This document shows, one piece after another, positions 44,018 through 53,225 of a stretch of 64,000 nt of DNA (position 1 is its first letter; every line of letters starts with the position of its first letter). The translations under genes and the position numbers were made by a program. The DNA is from Mucilaginibacter phenanthrenivorans (GTDB lineage Bacteria; Bacteroidota; Bacteroidia; Sphingobacteriales; Sphingobacteriaceae). The stretch is taken from the NCBI RefSeq assembly GCF_024721155.1, contig NZ_JAHVAP010000006.1:1-64000 (forward strand). The letters run 5' to 3'. The notes below the pieces were generated by a model. That model was not told the origin of the DNA and did not search any database. It saw only the letters and a program-made list of their open reading frames with translations.

Positions 44018-45133
44018 CTACTTCAAATCCCTGTTGATCTCATTCAACAAATACTCCTTTTTATCATCGCTATATTCCCAAAACATAACGCCGGCCAGCT
44101 TCATTTTGCTGACATAATCGCACTTGTTTTTTATCGACCACTCATCTTCATACGATATAAACTGCCGGGTTGACGAATTGAATAAATAGGGTGCAGCCGC
44201 GTCATTGTCGCGGTAATATTTAAAGCTTTTATTGCTCACCAGGCTATCTTTTATAAACGTAAACCCACCGGCCCGCATCTTGCCATCCGTTTTGATTCCA
44301 AGGCCATTTGCAGCAGTATCTATCACCCGCGAGGAGCGGCCATAAAAAGCCATTCCCATTACCAACTTTTTGGCAGGTACACCTGCAGCTTCGAAATCGG
44401 CTACCGCCTTGGCGGCATAATCCAGCGTATTGTATTTTTTTGATGCGTACAGGTTGGTATGATGTACGGCTATACCCAGGCTATCCTGGAAATAATCATA
44501 GGTCATCAGGTTAATATAGTTTAGGTATTTTGCCACCTTATCCATTTCGGTGGTTTGGGTAAACCTTTTAAACCCACCAACTGCAGCGGTTAGGAACAGC
44601 TTTTTGCCGGTTTCATCCTCAAGCTTATCCAATTCCTTCCTTATCGCCTTAAACATCAGCGTATAATTCTGCTTGTCTTCGGGACGATAAACATTGCCAT
44701 CGCCGATATTATCAGGGTATTCCCAATCGATATCCACACCGTCTAAATTATATTTCCTGATGATCTCGACCGCACTGGCGGCAAAGGCGTTCCGTGAAGT
44801 ATCGGAAACTACGGCATCCGAAAAATTCTTGCTCCATGCCCAGCCGCCAATGGAGATCAGGATCTTCAGATCGGGATTAACCTTTTTTAGTTTCAGCAGG
44901 TTTTTAAAATTAGTGGTATCGGTGCGGATATTGGTTAGCCAGGCCCGGTTGTCCTTTACATTTACAAAAGCATAGTTAATGTGTGTAAGCTTTTTGGCGT
45001 TCACCAGGCTGGTATCAATTAATCCACGGTAACCACCCACGTAGCCGATGACAACGTGTTTTTTTGGCTGGGCAATGGTGCTTAGGGTTGAGAAGCATAG
45101 CAGGAGGATGGCTATTGATTTTAATGGTTTCAT
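44018..45133 (-). CDS. Secreted glycoside hydrolase family 18 (chitinase-like)
   Basis: 371 aa with a signal peptide (SIAILLLCFSTLSTIAQ). The substrate-side motif ILISIGGWAW (91-100) and catalytic DGVDIDWEYPD with Glu138 as acid/base are intact, and MTYDYF follows. A chitinase or endo-N-acetylglucosaminidase-type enzyme; no binding module is present. It lies downstream, in the same direction, of the 997-aa protein, separated by a hairpin repeat. Confidence 0.94.
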   Translation of the reverse strand: MKPLKSIAILLLCFSTLSTIAQPKKHVVIGYVGGYRGLIDTSLVNAKKLTHINYAFVNVKDNRAWLTNIRTDTTNFKNLLKLKKVNPDLKILISIGGWAWSKNFSDAVVSDTSRNAFAASAVEIIRKYNLDGVDIDWEYPDNIGDGNVYRPEDKQNYTLMFKAIRKELDKLEDETGKKLFLTAAVGGFKRFTQTTEMDKVAKYLNYINLMTYDYFQDSLGIAVHHTNLYASKKYNTLDYAAKAVADFEAAGVPAKKLVMGMAFYGRSSRVIDTAANGLGIKTDGKMRAGGFTFIKDSLVSNKSFKYYRDNDAAAPYLFNSSTRQFISYEDEWSIKNKCDYVSKMKLAGVMFWEYSDDKKEYLLNEINRDLK

Positions 45134-45204
45134 ATGATGTTTATCTAATCTTCAATTTTAAATATAGTTATGCCGATTTAGTCTTACAGTGGTAAATAAA
45201 CACA

Positions 45205-45320
45205 TTGTCATTGCGAGTGATAGCGTGGCAACCGCGAACTTTACAGAGCAAATAGAATGGTTTAGAACCTGAACGATGGTCTTGCAAAGTTCGCGATTGC
45301 TTCGTACCTCGCAATGACAA
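45205..45320. repeat. 116-bp inverted-repeat element (TTGTCATTGCGAG family)
   Basis: TTGTCATTGCGAG (45205-45217) is the exact reverse complement of 45308-45320, and inner arms (GCAACCGCGAACTTT and AAAGTTCGCGATTGC) also pair. The whole forms a long stem with a loop of about 40 nt. Degenerate pieces appear near 43890-43935, 24565-24635 and 24800. MITE-like, without a transposase gene. Confidence 0.75.
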
Positions 45321-45324
45321 GTTT

Positions 45325-48318
45325 TTAGTTAGTTTTCACCTCAAATACCGAATTATGGCTCGTTACATAAAGCGTTTTACCATCCTTACCAAACGTTAAT
45401 GCTGTTGGCCTTTCCGGTACTTTAATTACATTTATTTGCTTTCCAGCGCTGTTGTAAACATAGATCTGTCCGTCGGCAATATAAACATTCCCCTGCGCAT
45501 CCGTAGCTGAATCAAACTCGCCGCGTTCTGCAAAATATTTAAGGTCAGATGGGTACCCTTCCGGGCTTACACTCATGCTAACCGTACGCTTATCATACTC
45601 ATCAGTGGCGTAAAATATCTCGCCTGGGTAAGCAGTTGTCAGCGCCGTAGAACGGGCAAGGTCATAAACAATCGGCACAATAGTAACGCCATCCGGCGCG
45701 ACAAAGCATTCTGTTGCTTTGGCTACCGTTATGGTGTTAAAATCGTGGTAGTCGCGCCAGCGGTGCGCTGGGTAAAGGGCCTTGTAAACCGGGTTAATGC
45801 TGCCTATCGGCGCCTTTTTCAGCATTTGAATTGTTTCATCAGGATTGTTTGGGTCGATGGAATAAACCAGCGTTCCAAAACCGGAATTGCCCCAGCCACT
45901 GAATGAAGTACCAGCCGCATCCGGTGGATTTTTAAATTCCTCCGGTTTGCCGTTTACCAGGTACCCCGGCTTCGGCACATATTTAAAAACAACCAGCAAG
46001 TTATCATTCTTATCGCAGGCTAACGATAGCGGCTCCCATGGATAATCAGCCAAAAGACTGATCGTTCTCCTCTCTGCCGACCACTTATAAATGCGCTTCA
46101 TCCGCTGTTCGCTGAAATAAATATTGCCCTTGCTGTCGGTGCAGGCACTGATTGCAAACTCAAATCCTGTCGCCAGTCGCGTAACTTTATCTGTAGATGG
46201 CTTTGGGGCTTTATCATCAATCAGCAACCTTGCAAACTCCCATGGCCTTACTTCGGTGTCGCTGTTAATATCATATAGTGGATTGGTAGTTGTATATTTT
46301 ATCTGGCTGTAATTATGTACGTTCAAAAACTCGACGTTCTTACCGCCCCACTCCCTTACCGAGTACGGTGCAGGCTTGTTCACCCGGATAACCCGGAAGG
46401 TGTACAAATTTGCAAAAACCATATTGCTGCAATTCTCCACCTCCAGCGGCTGGCATTCCGTACTTTCGCGGCTTTCCTCTTCCAGTTGCAAGGCGTACAC
46501 GTTAAAGTTGGATACGTTATTAAACCTTACCTCGTTGCGCACATGGTGTTCTACCGACAAGGCGTAAACATGGCTTGGGGTTGTGGTATTTGAAAAATAG
46601 GCGCCATCAGTAGCATACGTATTTGCCGACCAGATATTCATAAACGTACCGCCGCCGCCATCAGTTACCCAAAGGCTCCAATATTGCGTATCCCAGGCCG
46701 GATCTACGCCATTATACCCCCTGTTATAAATTCCGGTTCGTTCCTTTTTAGGTTCCGTTGGTTTTGCGGGCTTTTCCAAACCGCCATGCCCGCCGATAAA
46801 TTTTACATCATTCAGATAGGAATGCTCACCCGACATCCATTTGCACGCCACCGCCCGTGGGTTATCGCCACTGGTTGAGAGCCCAATTCCGGTTAAAATA
46901 TTTTGGCCGCCTTTTGCACTTTCCAACAGTGCCTTAGGTCCGCCAAAGCCTCCGAACGCCTGCGTATTATCCGCAATAATAAATTGCGTGGCAATCGGGT
47001 TTAATCCAATCAATGCCGTATTGGGCTTTAATTTAATGGTTTCGCTCACCCGATACCAGCCCTGCGGCACGTAGATGGTTGCATACTTATCTATTGCTTC
47101 CAGGATGACCTTTGTATCATCTGTTGTTCCATCACCTTTTGCACCCAGTGTTTTCAAATTTACCCACGTATTTATTGCAGGCAATTCGGGGATGTCACTT
47201 TTTACCGGTTTCGGAAAAACGGTTAAAGTTTCAACGTCATTAATGGTTTTATAAACCGGGTCGGCAGTAAGGCTATCCATCTGCAAACCGTCGATAAAAC
47301 GCTTCACTCTGTATATGGTACCGCTACCAGGCGTTTGCTTCCCGCTGCGGCGATAGCTGGCAAAAACCGGCACATTCCGGCAATCAATATTTTTTAGGCT
47401 GATCTGGTTGAACGCGTTTTCCTCGTTGCTGATGATAATCGCCGGGCCGCTTACCTTATCAAACCTGCAATTTTCCATAAACAACTTTTCGTGGTAATTG
47501 GGGTTGATGCTGATAACCGTCGGCACATTTTTAACGTTCATACGCACGATGGTCAATCCGGCTTCCTGTGTTTTAATCGCAGCCTCACGCTGACCCTCGA
47601 AATAAGTATCTACCATCATAAACTGCCAGCCGGGCGAAGGCTTAGTGGTATAAATACCATACTGTCCGCCAAAGAAGCGAACATTGTTCATCGCATTGCC
47701 TACGTCAAAAGTCCCCGCCTTGCCATTACCGATATTCACATCAACATTGCCTACAAAGCTGTGTTGCGCAAAGTGTGCACGCATAGCTACCGCCACCGGG
47801 TTGCCATCTTCTATTTTTAGGTTGATATTATTTATCGCACTATAAAAGGTAGACGCCCCGGCATCATGAACACCATCACCAGGTTTTGAAAGATTGCTTA
47901 CAAACCAGAACATGTATTTCGCCTTCCCTTTATCAGTAGAATCAGCGGTTTGAAAGCCCGGTGAATTTTTTGCGAGGATGATCTGCGGGCGGTTTTTACC
48001 ATAGCCGATCAGTCGTACAGCAGTAGGAATGAATATAGTTTTTGAGATAAGGTATTCCCCTTCGGGGATAAAAAGGATTCCGAAATTGTATTTGGTTTTG
48101 ATATCTGTAATTGCCTTTTGTAATTCATCGGATACATCAGTCTTACCATCAGCCTTGATCCTGAAATTCTCCGGCGTAAAGTAAACAGCATCCGAATCCT
48201 GCAAACGGGATTGGTAGATGGATTTACCACCGCCATCTTTGCCTTGAGCTATTAATTTCTCGAAGCAAATAAAATGCATTAATAAAATAGCTACCGCTGC
48301 TAAAATAATCTTCTTCAT
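45325..48318 (-). CDS. Secreted double pectate-lyase-fold protein with C-terminal propeller
   Basis: 997 aa with signal peptide. Two parallel beta-helix regions begin with the pectate-lyase-3 pattern: FRIKADGKTDVSDELQKAI with ILFIPEGEYLIS (about 50-370), and LGAKGDGTTDDTKVILEAID with IYVPQGWYRVS (about 390-700). The last 290 residues are an SMP-30/NHL-type beta-propeller (FAISACTDSKGNIYFSE, LSLACDKNDNLLVVF, DSATDAQGNVYIADGQIYVY). A polysaccharide lyase/hydrolase or binding role is likely; catalytic residues are not obvious. Confidence 0.88.
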   Translation of the reverse strand: MKKIILAAVAILLMHFICFEKLIAQGKDGGGKSIYQSRLQDSDAVYFTPENFRIKADGKTDVSDELQKAITDIKTKYNFGILFIPEGEYLISKTIFIPTAVRLIGYGKNRPQIILAKNSPGFQTADSTDKGKAKYMFWFVSNLSKPGDGVHDAGASTFYSAINNINLKIEDGNPVAVAMRAHFAQHSFVGNVDVNIGNGKAGTFDVGNAMNNVRFFGGQYGIYTTKPSPGWQFMMVDTYFEGQREAAIKTQEAGLTIVRMNVKNVPTVISINPNYHEKLFMENCRFDKVSGPAIIISNEENAFNQISLKNIDCRNVPVFASYRRSGKQTPGSGTIYRVKRFIDGLQMDSLTADPVYKTINDVETLTVFPKPVKSDIPELPAINTWVNLKTLGAKGDGTTDDTKVILEAIDKYATIYVPQGWYRVSETIKLKPNTALIGLNPIATQFIIADNTQAFGGFGGPKALLESAKGGQNILTGIGLSTSGDNPRAVACKWMSGEHSYLNDVKFIGGHGGLEKPAKPTEPKKERTGIYNRGYNGVDPAWDTQYWSLWVTDGGGGTFMNIWSANTYATDGAYFSNTTTPSHVYALSVEHHVRNEVRFNNVSNFNVYALQLEEESRESTECQPLEVENCSNMVFANLYTFRVIRVNKPAPYSVREWGGKNVEFLNVHNYSQIKYTTTNPLYDINSDTEVRPWEFARLLIDDKAPKPSTDKVTRLATGFEFAISACTDSKGNIYFSEQRMKRIYKWSAERRTISLLADYPWEPLSLACDKNDNLLVVFKYVPKPGYLVNGKPEEFKNPPDAAGTSFSGWGNSGFGTLVYSIDPNNPDETIQMLKKAPIGSINPVYKALYPAHRWRDYHDFNTITVAKATECFVAPDGVTIVPIVYDLARSTALTTAYPGEIFYATDEYDKRTVSMSVSPEGYPSDLKYFAERGEFDSATDAQGNVYIADGQIYVYNSAGKQINVIKVPERPTALTFGKDGKTLYVTSHNSVFEVKTN

Positions 48319-48587
48319 GGTGTGGTACAGGTTGTTTGGTTTACCCGCCTGGTTTACTTGTTAAATGTACAGCCTGTATTTTATACCGTTGTTTATATCA
48401 GGTAATTGTTACAAAGTGCTGAAATAGGCTTTCCATTCACAAATCTAGCCCCTAACCACACGCCAACTCATTTGCCGCCCACTACTTTACTACTACCAAT
48501 GTAAAATCATCGCATTTATACATCAAAATAACCATCGCCCTAAAAAATTATTGAATTATGTTTTACTTTTAAACTAAAAAACATCCT

Positions 48588-49514
48588 ATGAGCGATAAAC
48601 CTACTCCGATAAACCATCCGGCTGTAAACAGGCGGACATTTGTAGCCAATACCGCAAAGGCAACCGGCCTTTTAATGCTTGCACCACTTGTAAACAGGGC
48701 ATCGGGTTTTATTAAGGCCGATGAAACTTATACCGTCGGCCAAATCATGGATCTGTTTATAAAACAGGTACCGGGCGGCGTTAAAGCCACCACCGTTGAT
48801 ACTTTAAAGTCGGGCAGCAGGGATCTTGTAGTTACCGGGATAGTTACGGCGATGTTCGCTACAATTGACGTGATCAGGAAGGCGATCGAACTGGGTGCAA
48901 ATTTTATCATCGTCCACGAGCCTACTTTTTACAACCACCTGGACGACACCAGCTGGCTGCAAAACGACGATATTTACAGGTATAAAGCTGATCTCTTAAA
49001 AAAGCATAACATAGCTATTTGGCGTAACCACGATTATATCCATACCATAGTTCCCGACGGCGTTACAGACGGCGTGCTTGATCAATTGGAGTGGAAAAAA
49101 TATGCCGATAAAACAATTCCAAATATCCTTTCCATTCCGCAAACTTCGCTTCGGGAAATGGTGGGCTACGTAAAAGGAAAATTGGGGATCGAAATGGTGC
49201 GTTATATCGGTGACCCGTCACAGCCGTGCTCACATGTGCTGTTTATGCCTGGTGCAGCAGGCGGGCAACGCCAGATCCAGTCGATAGCAAAAATAAAACC
49301 CGACGTTATGATCTGCGGCGAGATTTCCGAATGGGAAACTGCCGAATATGTGCGCGATGCAAGAGCCAAGGGCGATAAAACTGCGCTGGTAGTTCTCGGT
49401 CACATTGCCAGCGAGGATGCCGGTTCAGAATTTATGTTAAATTGGGTAAGGAAGAACGTGCCGTCTGTCAAAGCAGCGCGTGTTAAGCCGGGAAATTCTT
49501 TGTCGTTTATGTAG
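48588..49514 (+). CDS. TAT-exported NIF3-like dinuclear metal protein
   Basis: 308 aa, NIF3/YbgI fold: ANFIIVHEPTFYNH near the start of the domain, PCSHVLFMPGAAGG in the middle, and LVVLGHIASEDAG near the end supply the metal-binding His/Asp/Glu. The N-terminus NRRTFVANTAKATGLLMLAP is a twin-arginine signal, unusual since NIF3 proteins are typically cytosolic. The hydrolytic role is unknown. Followed by a strong terminator. Confidence 0.88.
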   Translation: MSDKPTPINHPAVNRRTFVANTAKATGLLMLAPLVNRASGFIKADETYTVGQIMDLFIKQVPGGVKATTVDTLKSGSRDLVVTGIVTAMFATIDVIRKAIELGANFIIVHEPTFYNHLDDTSWLQNDDIYRYKADLLKKHNIAIWRNHDYIHTIVPDGVTDGVLDQLEWKKYADKTIPNILSIPQTSLREMVGYVKGKLGIEMVRYIGDPSQPCSHVLFMPGAAGGQRQIQSIAKIKPDVMICGEISEWETAEYVRDARAKGDKTALVVLGHIASEDAGSEFMLNWVRKNVPSVKAARVKPGNSLSFM

Positions 49515-49526
49515 ATAGAATAGCAT

Positions 49527-49566
49527 AAAAAATAGCGATGGGTTTAAAACCCATCGCTATTTTTTT
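49527..49566. terminator. Strong bidirectional terminator
   Basis: AATAGCGATGGGTTT (49531-49545) and its exact complement (49547-49561) form a 15-bp stem with A-run before and T-run after, so it works for both the NIF3-like gene and the leftward... convergent AhpD-like gene. Confidence 0.92.
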
Positions 49567-49578
49567 GCGGAAGACATT

Positions 49579-50163
49579 TTAAAATACAACTTTTCCGGTA
49601 GCGGTTACCAATGATGCAATTCTTACCGCATCAAAAACACGTTCTTCGGTAGTACCTAATTTTATCAGGGAATCTTCATGAGCGTTAACACACATTTCGC
49701 AGCCGTTAACGGCAGAAATAGCCAGGCTCATCAGTTCAAAAAATTCCTTGCCTGTTACAGGCTTCATCATCAGTTGCATCCGGATCCGTGCAGGGATCTG
49801 GGTGTATTTTTCCTTTTGCGTAAAATGGCGAAAACGATAAAACACATTGTTTGATGCCAGTAATGATGCACAACCTACAGCTTCCCCAATTTCAGCAGCT
49901 GTTGCTCCTTGTTCTTCAGCGTATTTTGTGAAGAAGGTTGTCAGCGGCGCATTGATATTATTTACTGCGGTAGAAAGGCCAAGCAAAGCGCATTCTTTTG
50001 CACTTATGTGTTCAGATGTAAGGGTGCTGGTAAAGTTCAGCTTCAAATCGCGCAGGTAGCGTGATTCGCCTGCTTCAAGCAGGGTAAGGCTGCTGGTGCG
50101 ATAAGCTGTGTCAACGCCAAGACTCGTCAATAATTCGTTTATTATTTCGGTAGATTCGTTCAT
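49579..50163 (-). CDS. AhpD-like alkylhydroperoxidase (carboxymuconolactone decarboxylase family)
   Basis: 194 aa from the ATG at 50163; the frame opens 12 codons earlier inside the terminator hairpin, which cannot be coding. The active-site motif is GCEMCVNAHED, Cys155/Cys158/His162. It is an all-helical peroxidase or reductant for the peroxiredoxin encoded upstream. A terminator lies between the two genes, so its expression should be lower than, or independent of, the peroxiredoxin. Confidence 0.9.
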   Translation of the reverse strand: MNESTEIINELLTSLGVDTAYRTSSLTLLEAGESRYLRDLKLNFTSTLTSEHISAKECALLGLSTAVNNINAPLTTFFTKYAEEQGATAAEIGEAVGCASLLASNNVFYRFRHFTQKEKYTQIPARIRMQLMMKPVTGKEFFELMSLAISAVNGCEMCVNAHEDSLIKLGTTEERVFDAVRIASLVTATGKVVF

Positions 50164-50183
50164 TATTTCTAAATGTAATGGTA

Positions 50184-50214
50184 TAAAAAATCCCCGCATC
50201 CGTTAAATGCGGGG
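50184..50214 (-). terminator. Terminator or attenuator between peroxiredoxin and AhpD-like genes
   Basis: CCCCGCAT (50192-50199) and ATGCGGGG (50207-50214) with a 7-nt loop; on the minus strand the stem is followed by six T residues. It starts 19 bp beyond the peroxiredoxin stop and ends 21 bp before the next ATG. Confidence 0.9.
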
Positions 50215-50232
50215 ACCAAATATGTTTATTAA

Positions 50233-50778
50233 TTAAACGGTAATAGTTTCTTCGCCTTTAACCCAGTTGCAAGGGCAAAGCTCGTCGGTTTGCAAACCAT
50301 CAAGTACGCGTAAAACTTCCTTAACGTTACGGCCAACACTTAAATCATTAACAGACACCCAACGGATAATGCCGGTTGGATCGATAATGAAAGTTGCGCG
50401 GTAAGCAATTTTTTCGTTTGGTTCTAATATTCCCAGTTCTTCAGCTAAAGATTTTGAAGTATCTGCAAGCATTGGAAACTTAAGGTCGCGCAGGTCTGCA
50501 TGATCTCTTCTCCATGCTGCGTGTACAAATTCAGTATCGGTTGAGGCGCCGATCAAACGGGTGTCACGATCACGGAACTCGCCGTAGCTTTTGTTGAACT
50601 CAGCAATTTCGGTAGGGCAAACGAAAGTGAAATCTTTTGGCCACCAGAACATTACAGTCCAAACGTTATCTTCGTTAACAAGGAAATCAGAAGTGATAGT
50701 TTCGAATTCTTTTCCTTTTTCGATACTCACAACAGCTGTTTTAGAAAATTGTGGGAATTTTTGACCGATAGTTAGCAT
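50233..50778 (-). CDS. ahpC: 2-Cys peroxiredoxin (AhpC-type)
   Basis: 181-aa thiol peroxidase. Peroxidatic Cys54 is in FTFVCPTE and resolving Cys in ELCPCNW (168/170). It reduces H2O2 and alkyl hydroperoxides; AhpD-like protein encoded downstream may be its reductant, as no AhpF is nearby. TATATTTG (complement of 50806-50813) is a promoter box 27 bp upstream, and an OxyR-like motif is at 50856-50870. Confidence 0.94.
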   Translation of the reverse strand: MLTIGQKFPQFSKTAVVSIEKGKEFETITSDFLVNEDNVWTVMFWWPKDFTFVCPTEIAEFNKSYGEFRDRDTRLIGASTDTEFVHAAWRRDHADLRDLKFPMLADTSKSLAEELGILEPNEKIAYRATFIIDPTGIIRWVSVNDLSVGRNVKEVLRVLDGLQTDELCPCNWVKGEETITV

Positions 50779-50805
50779 ATTTTTAATGTTTTTTAATTTC
50801 TATTG

Positions 50806-50870
50806 CAAATATACCAACTTTTAAATAGTTATTTTATATAAAGTATCTATGTGATATAGATTTATTCTAT
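50806..50870 (-). promoter_or_regulatory. Promoter and OxyR-like site of the peroxiredoxin gene
   Basis: The minus strand reads TATATTTG at 50813-50806, a -7 box. ATAG-N7-CTAT at 50856-50870 has the tetramer spacing of an OxyR half-operator, with another CTAT at 50847-50850. No oxyR gene is in the window, so assignment is tentative. Confidence 0.45.
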
Positions 50871-51139
50871 AGTTACCCATAATTTTAATTTGCCGATTTG
50901 CCAAAATCATAAAAAAAGCCGTTTTTAAATCGCCTTATATAATCTTTTTTAAAAAAGGCGTGGCCTTAATTATAAAACTCTCAAAATTTCAGCTTTAAGG
51001 TTGCATTAAACGAAATTAAATGCCCCAAATTATTGAATTCTAGTTAAATTTATTCATATAAGTCGTATATTTGATCAAACCCAATTATAGATCATATGCG
51101 TGAGAAGTAAGCATAAGTTTTACTTTAATCGGTAGTGAT
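50871..51139. other. Rest of the spacer upstream of the 56-aa zinc-ribbon gene
   Basis: Together with the promoter region it forms a 361-bp gene-free stretch. AT-rich with no clear repeat, RNA or gene. It should hold the promoter for the small gene at 51140. Confidence 0.4.
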
Positions 51140-51310
51140 ATGTCAACAAATGTTTCTGGTACTGAAAACCTATGCCCTTGTGGAAGAGCTAGCCGGTCGG
51201 AGTTGGATCGTATACCCAGGGGCTTTTTTGTAAAAACGTTTCTTTTCTGGCTCCCTCTTAAACGGTACAGGTGCTATAGGTGCAAGCGTAACAGGCTGCT
51301 GCTAAGATAA
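51140..51310 (+). CDS. 56-aa putative zinc-ribbon protein
   Basis: Frame from ATG 51140: MSTNVSGTENLCPCGRASRS, then FFVKTFLFWLPLKRYRCYRC and a basic tail. Two C-x-x-C-like pairs (CPC at 12-14, CYRC at 45-48) around a hydrophobic segment resemble the small Bacteroidota proteins with CPxC...KTFLFWLPLKRYRCxxC that I know from similar genomes. Function unknown; the pattern makes coding likely. Confidence 0.6.
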   Translation: MSTNVSGTENLCPCGRASRSELDRIPRGFFVKTFLFWLPLKRYRCYRCKRNRLLLR

Positions 51311-51458
51311 TAGACAGGCGCTTGCCTTCTAATTTCCCCTTCTGCTGCTATCCCTGTATTTAATTGAATATAAAACGATAAAAAATCTATTTTTACGCCA
51401 ACAAATCGTTTTATAACCTTGTTCCGGTTCGAGGCCGGGCTCCAATTAATATAGTTTT

Positions 51459-53123
51459 ATGCACAGACGCAATTTTGTAAAGCTTTCGGCTACAACCATG
51501 GCTGCATTATTATTCAGCAGGATTACCTACGCAAATGGAAGCACTGCATTAATGAATACCCCTGATGAGGTGTGGGGACAGGCGGGCGCTGATTGGTTTC
51601 AGTTTAAATCATCGGGCAATAATTTTGTATATCGCGATATTGAGGTGAGCCTGAAAGTAAATGGTCATTCAACCGGGGTTTATATCCAGTCGCCTACAAG
51701 TCACCTAACCGGCATTCGCCTTAAGTGGAAGCACCAAACACAATCTGCAGTACAAATATTGGGTGACCATTGGGAACGGTCCTATGGCGACCTTGCCTGG
51801 AAAACACTAGGCGGCAGTACAAAAAATCCATGGTATGTTTTATTCAACGATAGCGGCCACACGGCCTGTTTCGGCGTTAAAACCGGCGCGGATGCTATTT
51901 GCTGGTGGGCGGTTACTCAAAATAGCCTGGAACTAACACTTGATACGCATTCAGGCGGGGCAGGCGTTCAGTTAGGCACACGAAAGCTGCATGCTGCAGA
52001 TATCATCACAACGCAAAGCGGCATAGGTGAAAATGCATTTGCAACCGACCACAGGTTTTGCAAAATGATGTGCGATAAGCCGCGTTTACCCAAACAACCT
52101 ATATACGGCATTAACGATTGGTATTTTGCTTACGGGAATAACTCGGATAAACTGATCAGGGAAACCACTGCGTTAATGGCTGAACTGGTTACCGATACCA
52201 ACAACAAGCCATTTTCTGTAATTGACGCTGGCTGGGCACAATACTCGCCGCTACTGCCCGGTGATGGCGGCTGGAACGAGGATTTTTCAAAACCCAATGA
52301 TAAATTCAAGGACATGCACACCTTAGGGGACGAGATCAAGAAACTCGGCATGCGACCAGGTTTGTGGATGCGACCACTTTGTGCACGTCACGATGAGAAC
52401 CCAAATTTGCTGGCGCCAAAGATCCCCGGCAGGGACGACCCAAAAAATCCGGTGCTCGATCCAACCATCCCTGAAAACATTGAGCGTATTAAACGCAACT
52501 TCGACGTATACAAACAATGGGGGTATGATATGGTAAAGCACGATTTTACCACATACGATATCACCGGCCGCTGGGGCTTTGACATGAAGGACAGTATTAC
52601 CTCGCCGGGATGGGGTTTTAATGATAAAAGCAAAACCACAGCCGAGATCATCAACCATTTATACAGATCAATCCGCGAGGCGGCAGGTGAACATATTTAT
52701 GTGATAGGCTGTAATACTATGAGCCATTTGTCTGCAGGTGTATTTGAACTTTGCCGAATTGGCGATGACACCAGCGGTAAAGAATGGGCCCGTACCCGTA
52801 AAATGGGGGTGAACACCTTAGGCTTCCGTCTCCCGCAGCATAACGCTTTTTATGCCGCCGACGGTGATTGCGTAGGAATAACCAAAGATGTCCCGTGGAA
52901 TAAAAGCAAACAATGGATGCAGTTGCTGGCTGAAAGCAGCGCGCCGCTATTTATATCTGCACAACCTGAAGCACTGGGTGCCGAACAAAAACAACTGGTT
53001 AAGGAATGCTTTGCCAAAGCCGCCACAGTACAACCCCTTGGCGAACCTTTAGATTGGATGACCAATCAGTTTCCCGCAAAATGGAAACTAAACAACAGGG
53101 AAGTTGATTTTGATTGGAGTTAG
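51459..53123 (+). CDS. TAT-exported GH36-like alpha-galactosidase
   Basis: 554 aa with a twin-arginine signal (HRRNFVKLSATTMAALLF). The TIM-barrel half has IYGINDWYFAYG, FSVIDAGWAQYS, RPGLWMRPLCA and WGYDMVKHDF, in which Asp362 sits at the GH36/GH27 nucleophile position; LCRIGDDTSG (Asp436/437) is the probable acid/base. Exo-acting removal of alpha-galactose is the likely activity, but related clan-D enzymes have other substrates. Monocistronic. Confidence 0.87.
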   Translation: MHRRNFVKLSATTMAALLFSRITYANGSTALMNTPDEVWGQAGADWFQFKSSGNNFVYRDIEVSLKVNGHSTGVYIQSPTSHLTGIRLKWKHQTQSAVQILGDHWERSYGDLAWKTLGGSTKNPWYVLFNDSGHTACFGVKTGADAICWWAVTQNSLELTLDTHSGGAGVQLGTRKLHAADIITTQSGIGENAFATDHRFCKMMCDKPRLPKQPIYGINDWYFAYGNNSDKLIRETTALMAELVTDTNNKPFSVIDAGWAQYSPLLPGDGGWNEDFSKPNDKFKDMHTLGDEIKKLGMRPGLWMRPLCARHDENPNLLAPKIPGRDDPKNPVLDPTIPENIERIKRNFDVYKQWGYDMVKHDFTTYDITGRWGFDMKDSITSPGWGFNDKSKTTAEIINHLYRSIREAAGEHIYVIGCNTMSHLSAGVFELCRIGDDTSGKEWARTRKMGVNTLGFRLPQHNAFYAADGDCVGITKDVPWNKSKQWMQLLAESSAPLFISAQPEALGAEQKQLVKECFAKAATVQPLGEPLDWMTNQFPAKWKLNNREVDFDWS

Positions 53124-53140
53124 GGAGAATAGAGACAAGA

Positions 53141-53219
53141 GGACAAGAATCAAGAGTCAAGATAAACGCAATTTTTATTTTCTTCTTTCTTGATTCCTGG
53201 CTCTTGATTTCTTGACTCT
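53141..53219. repeat. Inverted word-repeat hairpin
   Basis: AGAGTCAAG at 53153-53161 pairs with CTTGACTCT at 53211-53219, and CAAGAATCAAGAG pairs with CTCTTGATTTCTTG with one bulge. It lies between convergent genes and may act as a terminator for both. Confidence 0.55.
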
Positions 53220-53225
53220 AATAGA

